A stretch of DNA of 14,600 nt, taken from positions 2,146 through 16,745 of the forward strand of contig JALWSJ010000270.1 of assembly GCA_026993705.1 (NCBI GenBank). Direction: 5' to 3'. The DNA is from Flavobacteriales bacterium. GTDB lineage: Bacteria > Bacteroidota > Bacteroidia > Flavobacteriales_D > Parvicellaceae. Below the pieces are notes generated by a model. That model searched no databases and was not told the DNA's origin. It saw nothing but the letters and a program-made list of their open reading frames with translations. Position 1 is the stretch's first letter, and each line of letters starts with the position of its first letter. Positions 6,817-14,319 of this stretch are shown piece by piece. The position numbers and the translations under genes were made by a program.

Positions 6817-7497
6817 TCAATCATTCAACAATCCCATTTTCCGTTTATATTCCTTTTCGTAACCTTTCCAATTACGGATAACTTTTTTAGCCCATTCCAA
6901 TTTTATTTCATCTTTTTCTTCATCGGTTAGTTGCCAATTAATGTCGCTGTTACGCATACGTTCCGTAATGGATTGAAGACACAAGGCAGCAGAAACTGAA
7001 ATATTAAAACTTTCCGTAAAACCGTACATCGGTATTCGCATATAAGTATCTGCGTGAGCCAAAGCGGTATCGGTTAAACCTTCTAACTCGGTTCCGAACA
7101 TTAAAGCAACCGGTTTATCAATAGGAAGTTCAGGTAAAAGAACATCATCTTTATGAGGAGTGGTGGCAACGATGGTATAACCTTTTTCTTTCAGCGAGTT
7201 AATACAAGCAATTGTATTATCTTCTTGTTGGTTGTGGTAGTTTAAGTTCAACCATTTAGCCGAACCCACCGCAATATGAGGGTTAACATTGTATTTGTTC
7301 CTATTTTCAATGATGTGTACATCTTGTACGCCAAAACAATCACAACTTCTGAGTACAGCACTTGCATTGTGTGGCTGAAAAATATCTTCCAAAACAACAG
7401 TAACGTGTCGTGTTCGTTGTTCTAGTACCTCCTCAAATTTTTGTTGTTTATTTTCAGAAACAAAACTAAGCAAATGTTGTAAAAAGTCTTTATCCAT
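6817..7497 (-). CDS. trmH: TrmH-family tRNA (guanosine-2'-O-)-methyltransferase
   Basis: SPOUT-class methyltransferase that uses S-adenosylmethionine, probably making Gm18 in the D-loop of tRNAs. The three SpoU motifs are seen: N44 and R50 in FQPHNASAVLRSCDCFG, ALMFGTELEGL (131-141), and IPMYGFTESFNISVSAALC (155-173), with the knot forming in the last two. A C-terminal tail with NWQLTDEEKDEIKLEWAKK (187-205) resembles the SpoU_methylase C-terminal extension of TrmH, and the 226-residue length equals TrmH (about 229) rather than the longer RlmB. The start at 7497 is divergent from the secreted repeat protein gene, with 108 bases between them. I see no clear promoter match for it. RlmB-like specificity is less likely but not excluded. 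Confidence 0.88.
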   Translation of the reverse strand: MDKDFLQHLLSFVSENKQQKFEEVLEQRTRHVTVVLEDIFQPHNASAVLRSCDCFGVQDVHIIENRNKYNVNPHIAVGSAKWLNLNYHNQQEDNTIACINSLKEKGYTIVATTPHKDDVLLPELPIDKPVALMFGTELEGLTDTALAHADTYMRIPMYGFTESFNISVSAALCLQSITERMRNSDINWQLTDEEKDEIKLEWAKKVIRNWKGYEKEYKRKMGLLND

Positions 7498-7605
7498 ATC
7501 GTAAAATCAAAAGTTTAGAAAGACAAAGGAACAAAAAAAGTTATAAAAATTTGTAATATGTTTTTTTTGTTTTTAACTTGCCTTAATTAAAATAAAAATA
7601 AAATT

Positions 7606-9636
7606 ATGAAAATAACAATGTTAATCGTATGTATTATGTTTACAGCTTTGATAGTAACTGCTCAAAGTGGAGGTATAGCTATTAATAATACGGGAGCAAA
7701 CCCAAATTCTAATGCAATGTTAGATATCCAATCAGATAACAAAGGAATATTAATACCTCGTTTAACAACTGTAGCAAGAAATACATTAGGAACCGCATTG
7801 GTTATTTCTGATAACGGTATGATGGTTTATGATAAAGATATGAATTTGTTTTTCTATTGGGACGGAACGCAATGGGTACAAGTTGGTAGCGGTTTGGGGG
7901 ATAACTGGGGAACACAAGTGGTGCAAACTTCAGGAACAAATATATCTGGTGACGGAACAACAGCCAATCCACTAACGGTTACCGATGGAGATTCTGACCC
8001 AACCAATGAAATTGAACTACCTAGCACCGCTACCACTAATCAAGTGTTAACTTGGGACGGAACAAATTGGGTAGCACAAAATGCACCTTCAGGAGCAGAC
8101 AACTGGGGAACTCAAGTAGTACAAACTTCGGGGGTAAATATTTCAGGAGATGGAACAACGGCGAACCCTTTAATTGTTACCGATGGAGATTCAGACCCTA
8201 CTAATGAGATAGAATTACCAACAGGTGGCACAAATGGTCAAGTTCTAACTACTGATGGAAGTGGAATTTATTCTTGGGTAAATGATAATGCAGGAACAGA
8301 TGATCAAAACATTCAAAATCTTGCCTTCAACTCTACAACGAACGTGTTAACTGTAGGTATAGAAAACGGAAATTCCCAAACGGTTGATTTAACACCCCTA
8401 TTAAACGACAATGATAGCGACCCAACCAATGAAATACAAGATTTGAGTTTAAATACAACGACAAATATCTTAACTATAACCAACAATGGCACACCAACCA
8501 ATATTGATTTAACTTCGTATTTAGATAATACCGATAATCAAGATTTATCGTTAAACGGAAATACATTATCTTTGACTAACGATGGAACAACCGTAGATTT
8601 GAGTGGTTATTTAGACAATACCGATAACCAAAACATTAGTGGTTCAGGATTATCAGGAACTATATTAACGATTGGTATTCAAAATGGTACAAGTGAAACG
8701 GTTGATTTATTTTCTTTAATTGACCACGATTGGTATAAAGTAGGAACTACCTCTCCTCCAACATCAATAAGCGATAATATTTTCACGCAAGGAAATGTAG
8801 GGATAGGTATAACAACTCCGCCAAATGGAAGTCTACAAATATCAAGTCAAACAACTAGTTCTGGTAATGGAAGTTTTATTGCTACGTCTATTCCCCAGGT
8901 AGTTTTTCATGATAATGGTGGGGGAGATTATTCTTATATCACGGGATTTGACCAAGGTATATTATTGGGGGATAATTTAAGTGATTATAATGTGGCAATG
9001 AGCAATAGTACTTCGCCAACTCCGGTTTTATATGTAGCTAATACAGGAAAAATAGGTATAAATACTTTTACTCCTACTGAAAAATTAGAAATTCAGGGAT
9101 CGATAAAAATAGTAGATGGCACAGAAGGTATAGGAAAGGTGTTAACATCTGATGCTTTTGGGAAAGGAAGTTGGTCGGCTATTGAGCAAGAGCAATCTGG
9201 AACATTTACTCCAGTTGTTCATATGATTCCTGCAGGGAGTCCTGCACTTCAAGCGAATGCAACTCTATCGTTTAATGCTACTGGTAAATACGTTAAAAAA
9301 GGAAGTTTAGTGTATGTTTCAATTACTAATCTGCCAGATAATACAACCTGTGATGGATGTACTTTTTTTAAAATTTCAGGATTGCCTTTTACAGCTACCG
9401 TAGAGTCAAATTTTTCAATGGGGCATGCAAGAGGTATGATTTGGAGATATAATACCGTTTCTAATAGTTATTTTTTAGTTGAACCAAGAATAGATGCGTC
9501 TGATTTTAACTCAATATTAATGAATGCCTCTCGAACCGAAACTCACTATTCGGGGTATATTGGTTTAAGGTCATCTGGTGGTTCACAGGGAACATTTATT
9601 TCGAGTATCTCTGGAACTTATTTAACTACTCCATAA
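7606..9636 (+). CDS. Secreted repeat protein, fibre-like
   Basis: 676 residues beginning with a Sec signal peptide: MKIT, a hydrophobic core LIVCIMFTALIV and probable cleavage after TAQ at 20. Residues about 21-95 hold GGIAINNTGANPNSNAMLDI and ILIPRL, an N-terminal region frequent in Bacteroidota surface proteins. Then come two copies of a 41-residue unit (99-139 and 165-205), several shorter NTDNQ.LSL-type units (about 265-372), an assembly of NVGIG/IGINTFTP-like motifs (396-490) as in tail-fibre and trimeric stalk proteins, and a compact C-terminal domain (about 531-676) starting GTFTPVVHM and containing CDGC. No peptidase S74 chaperone and no obvious type IX sorting domain are seen. Low complexity in S, T, N, D and G suggests a beta-rich extracellular fibre. 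No phage genes flank it. The function is unknown. Confidence 0.85.
   Translation: MKITMLIVCIMFTALIVTAQSGGIAINNTGANPNSNAMLDIQSDNKGILIPRLTTVARNTLGTALVISDNGMMVYDKDMNLFFYWDGTQWVQVGSGLGDNWGTQVVQTSGTNISGDGTTANPLTVTDGDSDPTNEIELPSTATTNQVLTWDGTNWVAQNAPSGADNWGTQVVQTSGVNISGDGTTANPLIVTDGDSDPTNEIELPTGGTNGQVLTTDGSGIYSWVNDNAGTDDQNIQNLAFNSTTNVLTVGIENGNSQTVDLTPLLNDNDSDPTNEIQDLSLNTTTNILTITNNGTPTNIDLTSYLDNTDNQDLSLNGNTLSLTNDGTTVDLSGYLDNTDNQNISGSGLSGTILTIGIQNGTSETVDLFSLIDHDWYKVGTTSPPTSISDNIFTQGNVGIGITTPPNGSLQISSQTTSSGNGSFIATSIPQVVFHDNGGGDYSYITGFDQGILLGDNLSDYNVAMSNSTSPTPVLYVANTGKIGINTFTPTEKLEIQGSIKIVDGTEGIGKVLTSDAFGKGSWSAIEQEQSGTFTPVVHMIPAGSPALQANATLSFNATGKYVKKGSLVYVSITNLPDNTTCDGCTFFKISGLPFTATVESNFSMGHARGMIWRYNTVSNSYFLVEPRIDASDFNSILMNASRTETHYSGYIGLRSSGGSQGTFISSISGTYLTTP
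7900..8220 (+). repeat. In-gene tandem repeat, 198-base period, two units
   Basis: Two 123-base coding units (7900-8022 and 8098-8220) each encode DNWGTQVVQTSG, ISGDGTTANPL and DGDSDPTNEIELP. The 41 residues differ at only two positions (T to V, T to I), while many wobble bases differ, for example caagtggtg against caagtagta. The duplication is therefore old and its protein sequence has been held by selection. Confidence 0.85.
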
Positions 9637-9690
9637 TTTCTTTTAATTTAATTTAACAACTTAATTTTGATATAAATAGTAACAGTTTTC

Positions 9691-9720
9691 TTGCCCAATG
9701 GCATAAAAGTAGTATTTTCG
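9691..9720 (+). promoter_or_regulatory. Candidate Bacteroidota promoter for ftsX
   Basis: TTG at 9691-9693 is followed after 19 bases by TATTTTCG (9713-9720), a seven-of-eight match to TAnnTTTG. Both elements and the spacing fit the Bacteroidota -33/-7 arrangement. Transcription would begin near 9724-9727, at or beside the GTG start codon of ftsX. Confidence 0.5.
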
Positions 9721-9724
9721 TCGC

Positions 9725-10618
9725 GTGAGTAAAAGAGTACATATAAAAACCGCCGAGATTTCTACTGTGTTGGGAATGTCTTTGTTGTTGTTCTTATTGG
9801 GATTATTGGCGTATGTGTTGGTGATTACCGATAAAGCGGCAAGCGAGATTAAAGAGCAATTGGTGGTGGATGTTTATTTTAGAGATAACGCTCGAGAGGT
9901 AGATGTACGAAAATTGGAAAAAGAACTTGTTGCATTACCTTATGTTATCAGTGCCAATTATGTATCCAAAGATTCGGCGAAAGCACTCTTGATGCAACAG
10001 CAGGGAGAAGATGTGTTTGAAATATTGGACGGTGTAAATCCTTTACGGCAATTAATTGCAGTGAATTTATCTTCGGAATACGTCAATAGAGATTCGGCAC
10101 AGGCTTTTAAGGAACGCATATTGAAAGGGAATGAGTATATAATTGATGAGGTGTTTTATAATCAAGCTCATTTTTTAGAGATAGGAAAATCATTTAAGAA
10201 ATTAGAGTTTTTCTTGTTGGTAGCTGCAGGTTTGTTGTTGATAATTTCGATTTTACTCATCAATAATACGATTCGTCTAGCCATTTATTCCAAACGTTTT
10301 TTGATTCGTACTATGCAGTTGGTTGGAGCAAAGTCATCTTTTATTAGAAGACCTTTTTTATTAAAGTCCTTATATCAAGGTTTTTTGGCTGGGGTGATAG
10401 CTGTGTTGATGTTGTTGGCTTTAGGCTATTTCTTGGTGGACTTTAATCCAGAGACGATTGTTAAGGCTACGGAAACCAAAGAAGAGTTATTAAAGGAATA
10501 TAAAATAGTGGGAATTATTTTTGGAGGAATGATTGTGAGCGGAATGTTGATTAGTTATTTATCTACATTTTTTGCTTTGAATAAGTACCTTTGGATAAAA
10601 TCAGAAAAATTATATTAA
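9725..10618 (+). CDS. ftsX: Cell division protein FtsX
   Basis: Inner-membrane permease-like subunit that pairs with the ATPase FtsE and transmits its activity to periplasmic cell-wall hydrolases during division. Four membrane segments are visible: about 15-35, 162-181, 217-238 and 260-284. A periplasmic domain lies between the first two (about 40-155). The stretch LINNTIRLAIYSKRFLIRTM (178-197) followed by QLVGAK is typical of the cytoplasmic loop. The length of 297 is normal. The start is GTG: an in-frame TAG at 9710-9712 bars any upstream start, and the first internal ATG (codon 18) would cut into the first membrane helix. ftsE is not in the window, which is common in Bacteroidota. DUF3098 follows 4 bases after the stop and uppP after that, so one envelope operon is likely. 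Confidence 0.95.
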   Translation: MSKRVHIKTAEISTVLGMSLLLFLLGLLAYVLVITDKAASEIKEQLVVDVYFRDNAREVDVRKLEKELVALPYVISANYVSKDSAKALLMQQQGEDVFEILDGVNPLRQLIAVNLSSEYVNRDSAQAFKERILKGNEYIIDEVFYNQAHFLEIGKSFKKLEFFLLVAAGLLLIISILLINNTIRLAIYSKRFLIRTMQLVGAKSSFIRRPFLLKSLYQGFLAGVIAVLMLLALGYFLVDFNPETIVKATETKEELLKEYKIVGIIFGGMIVSGMLISYLSTFFALNKYLWIKSEKLY

Positions 10619-10622
10619 AGTT

Positions 10623-10883
10623 ATGTCAAATAAACGTTTATCAGTACCTGTTGAGAATTATAAAATTATCCTGTTGGGGTTAATCATTACCGTAATAGGT
10701 TTTTTCCTTATGGAAGGAGGAGGTTCGGAAGATCCGAACGTGTTTGTGGTAGAAGAGTTGTTCTCTTTTAGAAGAATTACATTAGCTCCGTTCTTGGTTA
10801 TGGTAGGTTTTGGAGTAGTTTTATATGCTATTTTAAAAAAGCCAAAGGCTGAAAAAGTTATCGATGATAATCAGTTAAATTAA
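10623..10883 (+). CDS. DUF3098 family membrane protein
   Basis: 86 residues with two membrane segments, about 13-30 (IILLGLIITVIGFFLME) and 53-70 (LAPFLVMVGFGVVLYAIL), joined by a short loop with EDPNVFVVEELFSFRR. This matches the small DUF3098 family, found between ftsX and uppP in Bacteroidota. It lies 4 bases after ftsX and 6 bases before uppP, so it is co-transcribed. Its function is not known to me; the conserved position suggests a role linked to division or the undecaprenyl cycle, which is inference. Confidence 0.9.
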   Translation: MSNKRLSVPVENYKIILLGLIITVIGFFLMEGGGSEDPNVFVVEELFSFRRITLAPFLVMVGFGVVLYAILKKPKAEKVIDDNQLN

Positions 10884-10889
10884 TACCGA

Positions 10890-11684
10890 ATGGATTGGTT
10901 GAATGCTGTTATTCTAGGAATAATACAGGGGCTGACGGAGTTTCTACCTGTTAGTAGTAGTGGACACTTAGAGTTGGCAAAAGTTATATTAGGAGATAAA
11001 ACCGTTGCTGAAGAAAGTATGTTGATGACGGTTGTTTTACACTTTGCTACCGCACTGAGTACTGTCGTTGTTTTTCGTAAAGATATTGCTGAAATTTTAA
11101 AAGGGGTATTGAGTTTTAAGTGGAATGAGGAAACTAAATTCGTACTTAAAATAATTATATCAATGGTTCCTGCGGCTGTTGTGGGTGTCTTATTTGATGA
11201 TGTGATTGAGAGTTTTTTTAGTGGAAAGGTGCTTTTAGTTGGGACGATGTTGATTTTGACAGGTGGATTGTTGTTCTTGGCTGATAAAGCAAAAAGTACG
11301 TCTAAAGACGTTAGTTTTTTAGGAGCGTTAATTATTGGAGTATCGCAAGCAATTGCTATTTTGCCCGGTATATCTCGTTCGGGAGCAACGATTTCTACAT
11401 CTGTGTTGATGGGGGTGGATAGAGAAAAAGCTGCTCGTTTTTCGTTTCTTATGGTAGTTCCTTTGATTTTTGGAAAAATAGCAAAGGATTTATTGAGTGA
11501 TGACTTTACTTTGTTGGGGATGAATACTGCATCATTGGGAATTGGTTTTGTTGCTGCATTTGTAACGGGGTTGTTCGCTTGTACGTGGATGATTAGCTTG
11601 GTAAAAAGAAGTAAGTTGACGTATTTTGCCGTTTATTGTATTGTGGTTGGTGTTTTTGCTTCGGTTTGGGCTTTGGTTCATTGA
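10890..11684 (+). CDS. uppP: Undecaprenyl-diphosphatase (BacA/UppP)
   Basis: Integral membrane phosphatase that converts undecaprenyl diphosphate to the monophosphate, recycling the lipid carrier for peptidoglycan and other cell-wall polymers; overexpression gives bacitracin resistance in other bacteria. The two conserved regions are present: E17 and H26 in QGLTEFLPVSSSGHLE (13-28), and R163 in LPGISRSGATIS (158-169). About seven to eight hydrophobic segments run through its 264 residues, the normal length. It is the third gene of the ftsX unit. The expected downstream partner in many Flavobacteriia, truB, is absent here: a Fic gene on the opposite strand overlaps the uppP 3' end by 7 bases, with no room for a terminator between them. 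Confidence 0.96.
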   Translation: MDWLNAVILGIIQGLTEFLPVSSSGHLELAKVILGDKTVAEESMLMTVVLHFATALSTVVVFRKDIAEILKGVLSFKWNEETKFVLKIIISMVPAAVVGVLFDDVIESFFSGKVLLVGTMLILTGGLLFLADKAKSTSKDVSFLGALIIGVSQAIAILPGISRSGATISTSVLMGVDREKAARFSFLMVVPLIFGKIAKDLLSDDFTLLGMNTASLGIGFVAAFVTGLFACTWMISLVKRSKLTYFAVYCIVVGVFASVWALVH

Positions 11685-12775
11685 ATTGTTAATTCGTAAT
11701 TTGTGCTTCTTCCACCTGATTTTTCTTGTCTTAATATTCCTTTTTCTATCAAGTCTTTTATATCGCGTAGGGCTGTATCCTGTGAACATTTTGTGATTTT
11801 TGCCCATTTAGATGTTTTTAGTTTTCCATTAAATCCATCAAAAAGTTTGTTTAGCATTAATCGTTGACGGCTGTTTAATTCCGTATTTTTATGTTTGTCC
11901 CAGAACTCAGCTTTGTGTAAGGCTTTTTCAATAGTTTTTTCTGCATTTTTTAAAGCGTTGTATAAACAATTTAAAAACCAAACAATCCATTCTGTTATAT
12001 CACTATCATTACATTGAACTTTTTGTAACGTTTCGTAATACACTTTTCTTTCTTGTAACATTTGTTTGGACAAACTGTAAAATCGTAAGGAACTATTTTC
12101 TGAACGGGCTAATAATAAATCGGATATTGCCCTAGCTATACGTCCGTTTCCATCATCAAAAGGATGTATGATTATAAACCAAAAATGAGCAATAGCAGAC
12201 TTTATAACCATATCAATATCTGCATCGTTATTAAACCATTCAAGAAATCTATTCATTTCAAATTTAACTTGATTTACGGGTACTGCTTGATAATGGACTT
12301 TTTCTCTTCCCATTGCACCTGAAACAATTTGCATTTCATCTTTTCGATAACAAGCGACATCAATTTCATAAAGTCCACTTCTTTTCGTAGGAAAAAGGGC
12401 TGCATGCCAAGCAAATAACCTTTCTTCGTTAAGAGGTTTTTCATGATTTTGTGTAGCATCAAGTAACATATCAACGACACCTTCAACATTTCTGTCGGGG
12501 TAAATCATTCCTGCATATTCAATTCCTAGCTTTCTTGCAATGGAAGAACGAACTTGCTCATAATTTAAAAATTGTCCTTCTATTTCAGATGATTTAACTA
12601 CATCAAGTGTCAAAGTTGACAACATTGTTTCTTCTTTAATGGAAAAACCGAGGGCATTTATTTGCCCAAATATTTTACCTTGTAAATGTCTAAGTTTTCC
12701 CAAAATAACTTGAATTTTCTTTTCATCCCAAGTAAAATTAGGCCAACTCTTATATTGATATATGTATTTTGACAT
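11678..12775 (-). CDS. Fic family protein (class II AMPylase) with winged-helix C-terminus
   Basis: Predicted to transfer AMP from ATP to hydroxyl side chains of target proteins. The Fic motif HPFDDGNGRIAR (204-215) is complete, with catalytic H204. The N-terminal part (about 1-85, YQYKSWPNFTWDE) matches DUF4172, found before Fic domains. Within it S62-S-E-I-E66-G67 fits the class II inhibitory motif [ST]xxxE[GN]; E66 would block productive ATP binding, so activity is probably auto-inhibited. A flap with EMQIVSG (147-153) precedes the Fic core. Residues about 300-365 form a winged helix (LKTSKWAKITKCSQDTALRD), suggesting DNA binding or autoregulation. It is a single gene without an antitoxin, as expected when the inhibitory helix is intramolecular. 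It overlaps convergent uppP by 7 bases, suggesting insertion into a housekeeping neighbourhood. Confidence 0.93.
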   Translation of the reverse strand: MSKYIYQYKSWPNFTWDEKKIQVILGKLRHLQGKIFGQINALGFSIKEETMLSTLTLDVVKSSEIEGQFLNYEQVRSSIARKLGIEYAGMIYPDRNVEGVVDMLLDATQNHEKPLNEERLFAWHAALFPTKRSGLYEIDVACYRKDEMQIVSGAMGREKVHYQAVPVNQVKFEMNRFLEWFNNDADIDMVIKSAIAHFWFIIIHPFDDGNGRIARAISDLLLARSENSSLRFYSLSKQMLQERKVYYETLQKVQCNDSDITEWIVWFLNCLYNALKNAEKTIEKALHKAEFWDKHKNTELNSRQRLMLNKLFDGFNGKLKTSKWAKITKCSQDTALRDIKDLIEKGILRQEKSGGRSTNYELTIQ

Positions 12776-12826
12776 ACTAAACTAATTCTTTAGTGCAAAT
12801 ACAACTATTATTCTCAGTAAAATTAA

Positions 12827-12849
12827 GGAGAATACGAGTTTTATTCTCC
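12827..12849. promoter_or_regulatory. Inverted repeat upstream of the Fic gene
   Basis: GGAGAAT (12827-12833) and ATTCTCC (12843-12849) form a perfect 7-base inverted repeat around nine bases, 52 bases upstream of the Fic ATG. It could be an operator bound by the Fic winged helix or part of the eroded end of the nearby repeat. There is no proof either way. Confidence 0.35.
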
Positions 12850-12881
12850 GCATTTGTCTTTTTTATTGGTTTTGATTATTT

Positions 12882-12955
12882 TATGCAAAATAATTTTTCA
12901 TCGTCTAAGAAAACTAAACTCCGTTTTCTTTACACTCACCTGTTTTGCGTTAGGG
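12882..12955 (-). repeat. Left-arm module of the long hairpin, beside composite repeat copy B
   Basis: Reading the minus strand from 12955, CCCTAACGCAA is followed by GAGTG, GAGTTTAGTTTTCTTAG, ACGATGAA and TTTTGCATA in the same order as the left arm of the hairpin at 5618-5694. The long right arm is missing; the tip instead folds on itself as ATTATTTT/AAAATAAT (12875-12894) around a four-base loop. This shows the CCCTAACGC composite element and the hairpin arm travel together. Confidence 0.6.
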
Positions 12956-13093
12956 ATAGAACGGCGTGTTTGAACTCCTTTTGTGTTGTTGCGTTTATGC
13001 AACACAAAAGAGTGAGTAGTGATAGCCCGACCCCAAAAGCAAAAAGCACGTATCCCGACAGGGTACGTGCTTTTTACTTTTGGGGGAACGCCC
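12947..13093 (-). repeat. Composite intergenic repeat, copy B (inverted relative to copy A)
   Basis: Read on the minus strand it has GGGCGTTCCC (13093-13084), GGTCGGGCTATC (13032-13021), CTTTTGTGTTGCATA, CAACAACACAAAAGGA and CTATCCCTAACGC (12959-12947), the same order as copy A. The region between the first two blocks is a different and stronger hairpin: CCCCAAAAG, AAAAAGCACGTA and CC (13031-13055) pair with the mirror half (13061-13085) with one mismatch, one wobble and a five-base loop. It begins 14 bases after the thiolase stop and shares that gene's strand. The rest of the 332-base gap (12776-13107) holds the inverted repeat at 12827-12849, the hairpin-arm module and no convincing gene. 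Confidence 0.8.
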
Positions 13094-13107
13094 AACTATA
13101 ATACCAT

Positions 13108-14319
13108 TTAAACCTTTTCAATAATGGTTGCATATCCTTGACCTACGCCGATACATAGGGTAACTAAGGCATAGCGTTTATTGGTTTTGTGGAGTTCCAA
13201 CATGGCGGTTTGCAAAATTCTTGCTCCGGTCATACCTAGTGGATGTCCGAGGGCTATTGCTCCGCCGTTGGGGTTGATACGCGGGTCGTTGTCTTCGAGT
13301 CCCATTTTTCGAGTGCAAGCCAAACTTTGAGCGGCAAAGGCTTCGTTGATTTCGATAACATCCATATCGTCGAGTGTTAGTCCTGCTCTTTTAAGTGCTT
13401 TTTGGCTGGCATAAACAGGTCCTATTCCCATGATACGAGGTTCTACTCCGGCAATCGCCGAAGAAACGATTCTAGCTTTCGGTGTCAGGTTGTTTCGTTT
13501 TGCCGCCTCTTCCGAAGTAACGAGTAAGGCACAAGCTCCGTCGTTTAATCCTGAAGCATTACCTGCGGTAACAGTTCCGTTTTCTTTGCGGAAAGCCGGT
13601 CTTAGTTTTGCTAAAACCTCTAAGGTTGTATTGGGTTTAATAAACTCATCTTTGTCGATAACAAGCGGGTCTTTTTTTCGTTGTGGGATAAGTACCGGAA
13701 CGATTTCTTTGGCAAATCTCCCGTTCTCTTGTGCTTTTGTTGCTTTCATTTGACTCCAATATGCAAATTTATCTTGATCTTCACGGCTGATTTTATACAT
13801 GTCTACCAAATTTTCGGCGGTGTTTCCCATGGCTTCCGTTCCGTACAGTTCTTGCATTTTAGGATTGATAAAACGCCAACCGAAACTGGAATCGTGCATT
13901 TGTGCATCGTTTCCGTAAGCTCTTGATGTTTTGGAAATAACCCAAGGAGCACGTGACATATTTTCTACACCGCCTGTAATGTAAATATCTCCGTCGCCGA
14001 GTTTTACGGCTCTTGAGGCATTAATGGTAGAAGCCATACCCGAAGAGCAAAGTCGGTTGATGGTTTCGCCACCAATGGTATAAGGTAGTCCTGCCAAAAG
14101 CAACGACATACGAGCGACATTTCGATTGTCTTCCCCCGCTTGATTGGCACAACCAAATAACACATCTTCTATTTCTTCTGTGTTAAGAGTTGGGTTTCTG
14201 TTGATTAATTCTTTCATAACCAAAGCTCCCATATCATCGGGGCGAATAGGGGATAGTCCTCCTCTAAAATTACCGATTGGAGTTCGAATAGCGTCTATAA
14301 CATAAGCGTCTTTAATCAT
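13108..14319 (-). CDS. pcaF: Thiolase, probably 3-oxoadipyl-CoA thiolase / acetyl-CoA C-acyltransferase
   Basis: Degradative thiolase that cleaves a 3-oxoacyl-CoA with CoA to release acetyl-CoA or succinyl-CoA. The nucleophile C91 is in INRLCSSGM, the catalytic H359 in GGAIALGHPLGMTG and the acid/base C389 in LCIGVGQG; NEAFAAQ is also present. The 403-residue length fits. The opening VIDAIRTPIGNFRGGL, the stretch GCANQAGEDNRNVARMSLLL (57-76) and GWRFINP closely resemble PcaF/PaaJ, the thiolase of the beta-ketoadipate and phenylacetate pathways. General fatty-acid FadA-type use is the main alternative, and no pathway neighbours are in view to decide. The ATG overlaps the end of recX by 8 bases, so the two are likely co-transcribed. 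A composite repeat starts 14 bases after its stop. Confidence 0.9.
   Translation of the reverse strand: MIKDAYVIDAIRTPIGNFRGGLSPIRPDDMGALVMKELINRNPTLNTEEIEDVLFGCANQAGEDNRNVARMSLLLAGLPYTIGGETINRLCSSGMASTINASRAVKLGDGDIYITGGVENMSRAPWVISKTSRAYGNDAQMHDSSFGWRFINPKMQELYGTEAMGNTAENLVDMYKISREDQDKFAYWSQMKATKAQENGRFAKEIVPVLIPQRKKDPLVIDKDEFIKPNTTLEVLAKLRPAFRKENGTVTAGNASGLNDGACALLVTSEEAAKRNNLTPKARIVSSAIAGVEPRIMGIGPVYASQKALKRAGLTLDDMDVIEINEAFAAQSLACTRKMGLEDNDPRINPNGGAIALGHPLGMTGARILQTAMLELHKTNKRYALVTLCIGVGQGYATIIEKV

Noticed and set aside
6761..6853. Short plus-strand coding-like stretch reading NEELGFVQVKRRRAKN
   Set aside because: About 30 codons with no ATG start (an in-frame TAA lies immediately upstream), and its 3' third is antisense to trmH. 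It may be a gene remnant, but nothing supports more than chance.
7606..9636. Prophage tail-fibre locus
   Set aside because: The protein has a Sec signal peptide and is flanked by trmH and ftsX; no phage structural, lysis or integrase gene is present.
12793..13101. A 102-codon plus-strand ORF and a 65-codon minus-strand ORF (12898-13095)
   Set aside because: Both run through the composite repeat and its hairpins; the products are low-quality translations of repeat DNA and match no family I know.
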